Assembly (NCBI RefSeq): GCF_002575655.3
Contig: NC_053037.3
Span: forward strand, 447,919,793 to 447,983,792
Source of the DNA: Aegilops tauschii subsp. strangulata
Lineage: Eukaryota > Streptophyta > Magnoliopsida > Poales > Poaceae
Length of the DNA stretch: 64,000 nt
Direction of reading: 5' to 3'
Position numbers and translations under genes: made by a program. The first letter of the stretch is position 1; every line of letters starts with the position of its first letter. Shown here in pieces: positions 47,585 through 56,252 of this stretch. A model generated the notes under the pieces. That model saw nothing but the letters and a program-made list of their open reading frames with translations. It made no database searches and was not told where the DNA came from.

Positions 47585-47865
47585 TAGTGGGGTAGTTTTC
47601 CTTTTTCACTCCATCAAAACAATCGTTTAAAATTGTGTACGTGTCAAGTCGCCATTTTTTTAGTTGTTGATTTTTTTGAGATAGCTACCCGCTTATTCCA
47701 AGTGGTGTTACGGTGTGCCAGGTCGCACTTTGTATCGTTCAAGTCTGGTACAAGACCCTCCATTAAATGAACAACCACCCCCTCGTAAAAATTGTGAACA
47801 AGCCCACGGCTAAAATTATCGGAAACGTGGGCTGCCCCAACATGCATTATTATATATATATTCTA

Positions 47866-48026
47866 CTCCCTTCGTTCCTAAATATAAGTCTTTCTAGACA
47901 TTTCAAATGGACTACAACATATGGATGTATGTAGACATATTTTAAAGTATGGATTCGTTCATTTTGCTCTGTATGTAGTCACTTGTTAGAATCTATAAAA
48001 AGACTTATATTTGGGAACGGAGGGAG
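47866..48026. mobile_element. Stowaway MITE, 161 bp
   Basis: Terminal inverted repeats CTCCCTTCGTTCCTAAATAT and its complement ...GGGAACGGAGGGAG, with TA on both sides (47864-47865, 48027-48028). It belongs to Tc1/Mariner-type MITEs abundant in Triticeae and carries no gene. Confidence 0.93.
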
Positions 48027-48191
48027 TATGTGGGAGTATCCTCAAAACAAAATGTGAGAGTACAATATTTATTTGGCCCCTTTGTAATTGGTGCTAAATT
48101 TTGACCAAAGATTTAACTCACAAAATGTTAGTGCATGTTAACAAAAATTATATCGTTTGATTCATATTTGAACATAGTTTTCAATGATGTA

Positions 48192-48476
48192 GGGGCTGTT
48201 TGGTTTCCAGCCACATATTGCCACACTTTGCCACACCTCACCTTAGGCAAATTTGACCAAGTTAGGTGGGTGTTTGGTTCTAGCCACACCTAGGACAAGA
48301 ACTTTTTATTAGCAGTGAACCCCACATGTCATAGACACAAAAAGTGTGGCAAGATTCCCTTAGGCAAGCCAAAGTGTGTCTAACAATTTGAGCAACTCAA
48401 GTTAGGCAAGTGTGGCCAGTGTGGCAAAAATAATGTGGCAACATAAGACAAACATAGTCACAATCCAAACAACCCC
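48192..48476. mobile_element. MITE-like element, 285 bp
   Basis: It begins GGGGCTGTTTGGTTTCC and ends GGAATT-type complement CAATCCAAACAACCCC, flanked by GTA on both sides (48189-48191 and 48477-48479). Words such as AGTGTGGC and GCCACAC occur in both orientations. A 3 bp duplication fits PIF/Harbinger or CACTA better than hAT, but GTA is not the usual Harbinger target. Confidence 0.65.
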
Positions 48477-48601
48477 GTAATTTTTTGTGACATGCATGAA
48501 CATTTGGTTAGTTATATTTATAGTCAAAGTTTGGCAAGGTGCATCAAATCAACACATGCAAGTATCAAAACGAAAGTCACGACATGCATGCATGCGTTGT
48601 A

Positions 48602-48762
48602 CTCCCTCCTTATCCAAATATAAGTCTTTTTAGAGATTGCAACAAGTGACCACATACGAAGCAAAATGAGTGAATCTACACTCTAAAATATGTCTACATA
48701 CATCCGTACGTTGTAGTCCATTTGAAATGTCTAAGAAGACTTATATTTAGGAACGGAGGTAG
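48602..48762. mobile_element. Stowaway MITE, 161 bp, second copy
   Basis: Same family and length as 47866-48026, with CTCCCTCCTTATCCAAATAT at the left and GAACGGAGGTAG at the right; TA at 48600-48601 and 48763-48764. Confidence 0.93.
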
Positions 48763-48810
48763 TAATTAATGCATCGGTAAACGCAAATTATTGAAATATA
48801 TCGAGTGCAG

Positions 48811-49230
48811 TGCTTTGATGTGTCGTGTCAACTCGTACAAGACCGAGAAGTTTGATTACTACAACGCCCTCTCCCTCGCGGACTGAGCTCCGGTGCCTTA
48901 ACTGCACCTGCCTTTGGCTGCATGACAGGTGGGCCACCCACCTGTTGGGCCCACCTGTCATAGACGCAAAGGCAGGAGCAGTAAGTCAATGAAGCTGCGT
49001 CCCTCCCTCGCGCATGAGCGTGGTGGCTGGCAGGACTAGGAGAAGCTTTCGCTACACGCTCTCCCTCCCGCACGCGGTGGACATGCAGCAATTCAATCGG
49101 TGTCAGAGGGCCAGAAGCATATTGTAGTACTCCTCCAATGCAGTAGTACTCCATCATTGTTCGACTTCCCGAAGAGGCGAGGAGCCAAGCGTAGCCCGGA
49201 AGCTCGTGTGGCAGTTTCATGTGTAGAGTA
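48811..49230. repeat. local duplication, copy A
   Basis: Matches 49491-49735 in order: TGATGTGT(C/T)G(T/C)GTCAACTC, GAAG(T/C)TTGATT, CTCCCTCGC, CATGAGCGTGGTGG, CCCTCCCGCACGC, GTGGACATGCAGCA, TCATTGTT, GAAGAG...CGAGGAGCCAAGCG and GTGGCAGT. Copy A has the palindromic MITE inserted at 48898-48984. Copies are about 680 bp apart. Confidence 0.7.
48898..48984. mobile_element. short palindromic MITE, 87 bp
   Basis: Begins TTAACTGCACCTGC and ends GCAGGAGCAGTAA. The whole sequence folds on itself through ACAGGTGGGCC and GGGCCCACCTGT. A related copy lies at 54039-54128. The matching duplication at 49491 lacks it, which supports insertion. Confidence 0.6.
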
Positions 49231-49490
49231 GTCTAGGATAGCATGTACCGTGCCTGTAAGCTTAAAATTGTTGGGGTCGGCTCCATGCTATGAGGCCGTC
49301 TCAAAGCTTTTTTTGATTAAGATAATCTTCTGGCCCTACCTGTCATCCTGGTGATTGTAGTTTGCACGCTCATCTGGTCAAGATAGGAATATATATTTTA
49401 ATTTGTGGTGGGGTAAATGTTAGAGGTTGCGGCAAATATATTGTACACTGCGGGTCTTTCAACCAAGTTTAGAGGGAAGCATGTGGGGCT

Positions 49491-49735
49491 AGTGCTATGA
49501 TGTGTTGCGTCAACTCATACAATGAGGAGAAGCTTGATTTTACTACTACACATCTCCCTCGCCCATGCGCGTGGTGGTTATCCCTCCCGCACGCCGTGGA
49601 TGGACATGCAGCAGTGGATTCGATACTATAGAAGTCGTAGTAACATCATTGTTTGTCTTCTCGAAGAGCCGAAGAGCCGAGCGCAAACCGAACGTGGCAG
49701 TGGCGAACGCTCTTGTGGCAGTCTTTGTGTAGGGG
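49491..49735. repeat. local duplication, copy B
   Basis: See copy A at 48811-49230. This copy lacks the palindromic MITE. Confidence 0.7.
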
Positions 49736-49844
49736 TGGGGCGTGGTGCGGTGCCTTGGAGCAAGCATATAGCCAGGCTCTTGCATGAGACAAAATTGCTA
49801 TTTGAGCCCACTATTGTAGTACTAGTACTTGCTAGTATAGCCCT

Positions 49845-50045
49845 GTATAGCCTTTCCAGAGATTTCAACAAGTGACTAGACTACACCGCGTGCAGTACTC
49901 CCTCCCTTCCGGTTTATAGGGCTCAAATCTCAAATCTCATCAACCAAGGCATTTTGTGATTGGAGGAATGTATCTCGTACTTTACAAAACTACCCTAATT
50001 AAACTCATGCATTAATTATGTAGTTCTCTCATTTTCCTCTCAGCC
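49845..50045. repeat. Stowaway remnant and half MITE
   Basis: CCAGAGATTTCAACAAGTGACTAG (49852 onward) matches the inner part of the 161 bp Stowaways. It is followed at 49896 by TACTCCCTCCCTTCCGGTT and TATAGGGCTCAAATC, the left end of another common Triticeae MITE or repeat, with no matching right end found. Confidence 0.5.
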
Positions 50046-50506
50046 TTGGTCGAGGTGCACAATATTGAGCACTCCTATATGACTAGCCGCTCTATCTACA
50101 TGCGGGACATCAATCCACGAAATCACAGCGAGGTGCTACAGTCGAGACTCACCGGTCACCCCGGTGTGGCCGTCCTGACCCGTCATATCACAAAACTCAC
50201 ACCATTACCAACAGTGGTAAAGTGGCCTCGAAGTTGGACTGGACGAAGCAACCATCATTTCACTGGAATGCTCGTTGAAGCCCTTTCTCCCCTTTCTTGA
50301 AGAAAAACTCACTCCAGGCTACTCACTTCTGCCATTTTTCTTCTGTACCGACGAAGGAAAGGTGGGCGAATCAGTGATCCTGCTATATTTTCACTCCAAG
50401 AATCTTCTTTTTGCGAAGCATCGACCGATTCTCACAGCCTATTCTTTTCCCGTTCTCATTGCGATTGTGGTTTCCTTTCGATTGCTTTTTGTTTGTCAGT
50501 TCATTG

Positions 50507-51222
50507 ATGGATCCTGGAGCACTAGGCAAAGAGTTGCCGGCGGACAACCCACTGGAGACAGCGATCTCCAGGAAGCGAGCACCGACCAACGAGCTGACCA
50601 TGTTGGCGGGCCAACCCATGGAGACGAAGAACTCCAAGAAACAAGCACTGGCCAAAGAGTTGATGACGTTGGCGGACGAACTCCTCAAAGAAAGTTGGAA
50701 GAACAGCAAGGGCCCCATCGTGCCTACCCCAAAAACTCTAACGGCCACCTATGCGAGGCTCAAGGCCGAGTTTGAGGAGATAGTCGCTGCTGAGAAGTAG
50801 TATTCCCCTGGCAAAGTGATGGCCCCCATCGAGGACGAGGAGATGGCCCCCGGAGGGATGGGATCCCCCGGTGAGCTGCACAAGGTAAAAAATAATGGCT
50901 TACCATAGTTGTGGTTTTTGATTATTTGCAATGTGCTTGCTAATATGTTAGGGTTGTGCAGGTGCCGGTGGACGTCCTTGATGATTCCGATGTCGTGGCC
51001 CGTCATGTGGACAACGCCCCAGAGATCGTTTTCGATGTCGCGTTCCGTCCTGTTGACATCGCCCCAGAGATTGACTCCGATGCCGCTGTCCATCCTGTGG
51101 ACATCGCCCCAGAGATCGATTCCGATGTCGCGGTCAGTCATGTGGACATCGCCCCAGAGATCAATTCCCATGCCGCTGTCCGTGCTGTGGTCATTGCCCG
51201 AGAGATCGATGACAAGAAATAG
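50507..51222 (+). pseudogene. small two-exon gene with 15-residue repeats, in-frame stop
   Basis: ATG at 50507 opens MDPGALGKELPADNPLETAI and runs 98 codons (Lys/Ala/Leu-rich, likely helical) to a TAG at 50798-50800. The frame stays open after the TAG to 50884 (YSPGKVMAPIEDEEMAPGGM), where a GTAAAA donor begins a 77 bp intron closed by TTGTGCAG at 50961. Exon 2 resumes in phase 0 at 50962 (VPVDVLDDSDVVARHV) and contains five copies of a 15-residue repeat around VDIAPEIDSD, ending at a TAG at 51220-51222. The open frame on both sides of the stop suggests one protein of about 213 residues broken by one change; alternatively the gene simply ends at 50800. I do not recognise the family. Confidence 0.5.
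51007..51221 (+). repeat. 45 bp minisatellite, about 4.8 copies, coding
   Basis: GTGGACATCGCCCCAGAGAT and variants start at 51007, 51052, 51097, 51142 and 51187, exactly 45 bp apart, which keeps the reading frame. Confidence 0.92.
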
Positions 51223-51751
51223 TTGGTCGCGCAATCCTTCAGGGTAGTTTTCATTTCCCTGTGTTTAATTACCAGAATTATGCGTGTTATCAAACCATCT
51301 TAGGGCTAGTGCACTGTCTTGTGTGGGCGGTACTTGCTACTTTTGTTTGATAGTGAATCATGCGAACCCTCTCCGAGTTATGGAAACATATGTATCCTCA
51401 CTAGCTTTTGATGTAATATATGGCATGCTTAGATGTAAGTTTGAACTGTTTATCATATCAGCAGGGCTTGTTTGATGATTCTTGGTGTTAGTAGTCTAGC
51501 TACTGTGCGAGCTATAATACTTGCAAAACACTCACTGAAGAGAAACATTGGGGCTGATGAGCTCGTGGTACGCTTATACTTATCCATCGTCGATCAGCCA
51601 ATAGCCCAAGCTCCTAAAATTGTAGGCTTAGCGATCGATTAGACAATAGTCGACACGGATACATTCAGGCCTCATTTGTTTCATAGGGTAGGAAAATCGT
51701 AGCAAAAGTACAGAGACGTACAACACAAAATCATAGCAGTACAGAGACATA

Positions 51752-51811
51752 CTCCCTCCGTTCCAGAATAGATGACTCAACTTTGTACTACTAACTTTGA
51801 AATGGAGGGAG
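51752..51811. mobile_element. deleted Stowaway MITE, 60 bp
   Basis: CTCCCTCCGTTCCAGAATAG and GATGACTCAACTTTGTACTA form the left arm. The right arm is reduced to GAAATGGAGGGAG. TA flanks both sides. Most of the right arm has been lost. Confidence 0.8.
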
Positions 51812-51893
51812 TACAAATCCTAGGCGGGCTAGTTTGGCCTAGTGGGTTTCAGTGATATGACGTGGTACAGTGTCGTCCAATCTTCCCGTGTGG

Positions 51894-52190
51894 TAGCAGT
51901 ATTGCGGGTACAGTAAGTTTTCTTGAAGAAGCAGAATTCAACGAAGTCATGATGGTTCCTTCGTCCGACCAACTTATAGTGGGAAAGGTTGGGCCTGCGC
52001 TACGACCGGGGTGCACCAGGATAATTTTGTGCATGGCAGGTGGATCAGGATGGTCAACATCCCACATGTCGGCGAATGGAAAGTATTCTTTTCGATATAG
52101 AGGACGAGCAACGAGTATTCATTGTTTATTTTTTATGAAGGCTATTGTCTCCACTGTTACGATGGAGGAGTGTGAAACACAGCAGCCCAG
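51894..52190. repeat. dispersed duplication, copy 1
   Basis: Shares long stretches with 55901-56252, for example GAATTCAACGAAGTCATGAT, GGTTCCTTCGTCCGA and AGTGGGAAAGGTTGGGCCTG, AGGATGGTC-ACATCCCACATGT and GGAAAGTATTCTTT. Both are on the plus strand. A third, internally deleted copy is at 52962-53068. No coding frame is shared. Confidence 0.85.
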
Positions 52191-52199
52191 TGAACTTGG

Positions 52200-52960
52200 C
52201 ATGTGCACCACTCCCTCGTTCCTCATGTAATACTACCATAGGGTTGACTATAAGGTTGGCTATAAGGTTACAACTTTTTCTCACTTTCTCTCTATCTATT
52301 TCCTCTCAAATGTTTTTTACCTTTCTTTTTTTAGACACAATTGTTTTTTATGCCTCTTTTTTTAGAATTAGTTTTTTTATACCTAGGAGCACGTGTAGAG
52401 ACGGGCTCTTGCAGAGCCCACTCCTTGACTTTGTCAATGCCTCTCTCTCCTCCACATAAGCGGGCTTATAGCCCAGTATTTTACTGGTACTACTTCCTAT
52501 GAATGTGAGCAGCTGGCGTCTGAGGGGAGAGCACGCGGGGGGAGGTGGGGGGGGGGTTCGAGAGGGCCAGGGCGGTCAAAAGCGGGCTTGGAAGCAGTCC
52601 GGACTCCCGCATGGCCCACCTCACATTATCACCATATATTTCTTGGAGTCCGTGCGCGGCGGCCGGACGATCTCTTCTCCCTCCCCCGTCTCTCTCTTCT
52701 CAGCCGACGCCGCTGAGTGATTAGATTTCGGCTATCGACGGTTTATTCAATTGCAGTCCCACATGTCAGTGAAATTGCAAGACAACGCGTGTCCCCTTTG
52801 GTGAGCAGCGTGTGAGTCGGACTGTCGGGGGTGCGACACATACGAGTCGTAAGTGTGCCGCCTTTTCCTTTTGAACTTGCAAAGCGTAACATTTTCGTGC
52901 GATCGATCGATAGAAATCTAGAACAAAATGACGAGGGCGGTGCTTTCCCGCGCGTTAGGC
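52200..52960. other. no recognised gene
   Basis: T-rich sequence to 52400, then GC-rich sequence with a G-run at 52545-52556. Short open frames are chance. Confidence 0.4.
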
Positions 52961-52961
52961 G

Positions 52962-53068
52962 GGCTAGTTTGAGTGATATGACGTGCTACAGTGCCGTCCA
53001 CTTGCTCCATTTTTATGTAAGCAAGAGTTCACACTCTTATGTGGGAGGAGTGCGAAACACGGCGGGTC
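52962..53068. repeat. dispersed duplication, copy 3 (deleted inside)
   Basis: GGCGGGCTAGTTTGAGTGAT and ATGACGTGCTACAGTGCCGT resemble 51822-51875; the end, GGAGTGCGAAACACGGC, resembles 52170 and 56236. Confidence 0.6.
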
Positions 53069-53388
53069 TGATTTTGATCGAGGGATAACTGTTCCCTGCC
53101 AAAAAATGGAGCATTGTTAGCGATCATAGCATGATAGTTAGGGCATCTCCAGTGCTGGCCCACAAATTTACACCGGCATCTGTCCGAGGACACTGATGAA
53201 TGCCATCCAATGCTGCCCGCATACCTTTCAACAACTATATGAACTAACCGGACGAAATTCGTGCAAACAAAGCAAATTTCGAATTAACCAGATGAAATTC
53301 ATTACATTTCAAAAACTTTTCCTACAAACTGGACGAAATTCATTACATATTTTGCATAAACCGTACTAGAACATACTGTAAACCTAAT

Positions 53389-53855
53389 CTAAACGATCAC
53401 CGGCGCCCGACCACCATGTCCAGCCATGAACCCGAGAAAGTTGGCCATTGCCTTTGCCTCCACCTCATCCGCCTCGATAACCTCCTCCTCCGGAGCACAA
53501 GGTTCTGAAGATTTCCGCCTCCACGTCGCCGTCAAGCGGCTAATCGGCTGCCGATGTTTATCCCACCAAGCTTGGCGTCGACTGAGTGGAGGAGCGGTGG
53601 CCTTCCTGGGACCAGAGCGGCGGCGACCTACCGTGTACTACTCTTCCTCGCTGCCGGGTGCGCCCGCGCATGGGCGCCGGCTTCGTGGTCATGGCGGCGG
53701 AGGGCGGACGGGGTGAGCCGACGATCTCCTTCGTCTGCTCCTGCGATAGTACGTCCAAGAGAGCTTTGGAGTGCGCCCGGAGCGAAGCCGCCGATGTCCT
53801 TCGTCTGCTCCTGTGATAGTACGTCCAAGAGAGCTTTGGAGCGCCAGGAGGCCAT
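53389..53855 (-). pseudogene. small gene with internal 70 bp duplication and frameshift
   Basis: On the minus strand an ATG at 53855 opens MASWRSKALLDVLSQEQTKD. A 70 bp direct duplication (copies starting at about 53797 and 53727) repeats the LDVLSQEQTK coding block and shifts the frame. The C-terminal frame, read from about 53630 to a TAG at 53389-53391, contains SRRQAWWDKHRQ, EVIEADEVEAKAMANFLGF and MAGHGGRAPVIV. Before the ATG lies a short leader with GCCACTGCC; after the stop lies AT-rich sequence like a 3' UTR. I recall proteins with a similar tail in grasses but cannot name a function. The 70 bp duplication alone breaks the gene. Confidence 0.5.
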
Positions 53856-53865
53856 GGTTGGAGTG
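53727..53865. repeat. 70 bp direct duplication
   Basis: TCCTTCGTCTGCTCCTG(C/T)GATAGTACGTCCAAGAGAGC occurs at 53727 and 53797 with two or three differences. 70 is not a multiple of three. Confidence 0.92.
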
Positions 53866-54038
53866 GTGCCGACAGAAGGAAGGGACCGGAGGAGAATGAG
53901 TGTGGGTCTTTGGCTATGGCTGGGAGCTGGGGCTCAAGTTAATAGAGCGGGCGAATGGCAGTGAGCCACAACAGACGGATGGACGGCTGGCACCGGAGTA
54001 GGTTCGTCGGGCGTGAATGCGGACGCTGCTTCAGTGAC

Positions 54039-54128
54039 TTAACTGCATGTGCGTTGGGCCACTGACATGTGGGCCCAACGGGCATCTGGCCCGTATGTCA
54101 GTGACACACCAACTGCGCCTGCAGTTAA
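54039..54128. mobile_element. short palindromic MITE, 90 bp, second copy
   Basis: TTAACTGCATGTGCGTTGG at the left and GCGCCTGCAGTTAA at the right, with TGACATGTGGGCC and GGCCCGTATGTCA forming the inner stem. Same architecture and ends as 48898-48984 but a diverged inside. Confidence 0.6.
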
Positions 54129-54129
54129 G

Positions 54130-55119
54130 TCTGGTGAATGTGGCATTGACGTTCTGGAGAGATGGTGACCGTTCCAGGTGGGAAGCGCGCGCTAGCGATG
54201 GAAGGGGTTTCGGTAGGTCAGGGCGGTCAGACGCTGGCGTGGTGGTAAAATGTGAACTCCTGGATGACGAGACTTTGAAGTGTATGCGGCACGTATTGAC
54301 AACCAGGCGTCCATGCAACCGCTCTTGTCGCCAGCTAGCCTTCGACGACCACCATTAGACACCACACAACCATGAATAACTTACGAATAATGGATGAATC
54401 GATCAGACAAACACTCGTGTGCAGTGGCACTATGGTAGGTCACTCACGAAAGTACATACTCCGTACCATAGTACCCTCTCTAGCTAGGCTGTTTTATAGA
54501 TTATCATTGTGATGGACGATATACGTGAGCAAGGCGCAGAGTCCCGAGTATGATCATTGGTGTTGAGCCAGGTGAATACATGCTCGGCGTTCGCAGAGGC
54601 CTCCATCAAATGTCTAAGTAGTAATGTCAGGCACCGCCGGGGCGCGCAGGTGACGGGCTCGCCATTTGCGTTGTGCCATGAGCAGGACTTTGATTGAGAG
54701 GGCGACATGCATGCAGTAGCATGGTTTGACAGCGTGAGCGTGAGTGTCTGCATGCGTACATGCTACTTGCCTCTATGGATGGTGTGCGCTAATGTGTGCA
54801 TCACGTATAACATAAAAAAATCCGTCTCTGCATTTAACGCAAAGTATTTCATTTTCATTTTGCTGACGAGTGTGCATTGCAGCGACGAGTCCGTGGTTTG
54901 ATTCCTCACATACACATAATTTTGGTTTTTATTTCTTTCTCCACTGACAGGTAGGGCCGCATAGATAGATAGATAAAGAACACGAGCCGATGAGGCGCAT
55001 GCGGACTGTTTGACTGGTCAACCAGACAAATGCGGAGCTATACGCTGAGCCAGTGACCGTATAATCACCATATCTCGTATACAGACAAGTTCGATGACCG
55101 CCAATGCATTTTAATCGGT
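54130..55119. other. no recognised gene
   Basis: A block around 54140-54195 (GGCATTGACG, TGACCGTT, GTGGGAAGCGCGCGCT) recurs at 56857-56912 and may be a promoter-proximal piece of a duplicated gene family. The rest has no recognised feature. Confidence 0.4.
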
Positions 55120-55245
55120 AATAAATGACCAGGATTGAAGGGGAATCCTAATTTCCTTCGTCCTCTGTCCTTGAGCTCTTGACAAACCAATGCACTATAC
55201 AGTTGTCCGGCCACTCCACCCCAGAGCTCTCACCAAGGGTCGTTC

Positions 55246-55638
55246 ATGCCACCGCGTCGCACACTAACTGGTAAGGAAGCGATGGCATCCCCCCCCCCCC
55301 CCGCCGAGTTCCTCGCCACCCACGACCGCACACAAAATTGTAGGGAAGCGATGGCATCTCGCCGTGCCGAGTTCATCGCCGCTTGCGACCTCACACCTAT
55401 GTGGGCGGAATTTGAAGCTCCCAAGGCCGAATGGGCGGTAGAGCAAGAGGCGGCCAAAGCCGCACAGAGGGAGCGGAAAATTCAGAAAGCACTCAAGAAA
55501 AGAGAGGCCCGCCACCGCAAGAAAGAAGAGGACGCACGCGCTGCAGCGGGGAGGTCGGCGGATATCCAAGCACGGTGGGGTGTCGCCGACAAAGCCGGGA
55601 AGGAGAATGACGGCGTCTGGCCAGCATGTGAGAAGTAG
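55246..55638 (+). CDS. hypothetical small basic protein (MPPRRT type)
   Basis: An open frame of 130 codons opens MPPRRTLTGKEAMASPPP. A 69 bp internal duplication (about 55275 and 55344) gives two GKEAMAS/REAMAS-type blocks, and a run of C residues at 55290-55304 could easily shift the frame. The C-terminal half is a charged helix (AKAAQRERKIQKALKKREAR) likely to form a coiled coil. The start and about 130 bp of 5' sequence match the cut-off gene at 18541-18700. Family unknown; expression and function are not shown. Confidence 0.4.
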   Translation: MPPRRTLTGKEAMASPPPPAEFLATHDRTQNCREAMASRRAEFIAACDLTPMWAEFEAPKAEWAVEQEAAKAAQRERKIQKALKKREARHRKKEEDARAAAGRSADIQARWGVADKAGKENDGVWPACEK

Positions 55639-55900
55639 TAGTACTAGTAGTTAATGTGTGTGTCTATGTTTGAGTACGAGCATGTACCAGTACTACTAGT
55701 TACTGCTGTAGTTTTTAGAGCAAATTACCAGTACATTAGCCTAGACTCAATGGAAAAATTCCTATCCTATGCATCAAATGGCATCTGTTTACCTATATGA
55801 ATTGAGATGCATGTCATCTCACTTCCTATGATTTTCACATTCCTATAAAATTCCTATCCTATGAACGAAAGGAGGCCTCTGCTGGAGTAACTACTGTAGC

Positions 55901-56252
55901 TAGCAGTACTGCTGGTATAGTAGTTTTTTTTCAAGAAGCGGAATTCAACGAAGTCATGATGGTTCCTTCGTCCGAGCAACTTCATAGTGGGAAAGGTTGG
56001 GCCTGTGATTTGACGGCTCATTAGTCATTATTACTGCGGCGCGACGACCGGAGTGACTCTCCCTTGGAGTTCTGCGTGCATGGCAAGTGGACCAGGATGG
56101 TCGACATCCCACATGTTTGCGGAGGAAAGTATTCTTTCCGATATCGAGGAGCAAGGAAACCGCGTGGTATAGTATCACTGTTGATTTATATATATTTTTA
56201 TGATGAATGCTAGTGTTTCAACTCTTACGACGAAGGAGTGCCAAACACGGCA
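55901..56252. repeat. dispersed duplication, copy 2
   Basis: See 51894-52190. This copy has about 55 bp of extra sequence after GGGCCTG. Confidence 0.85.

Noticed and set aside
53426..53964. Plus-strand frames of 96 and 136 codons
   Set aside because: They are shadows of the minus-strand gene remnant at 53389-53855, which has the better start, repeat and C-terminus.
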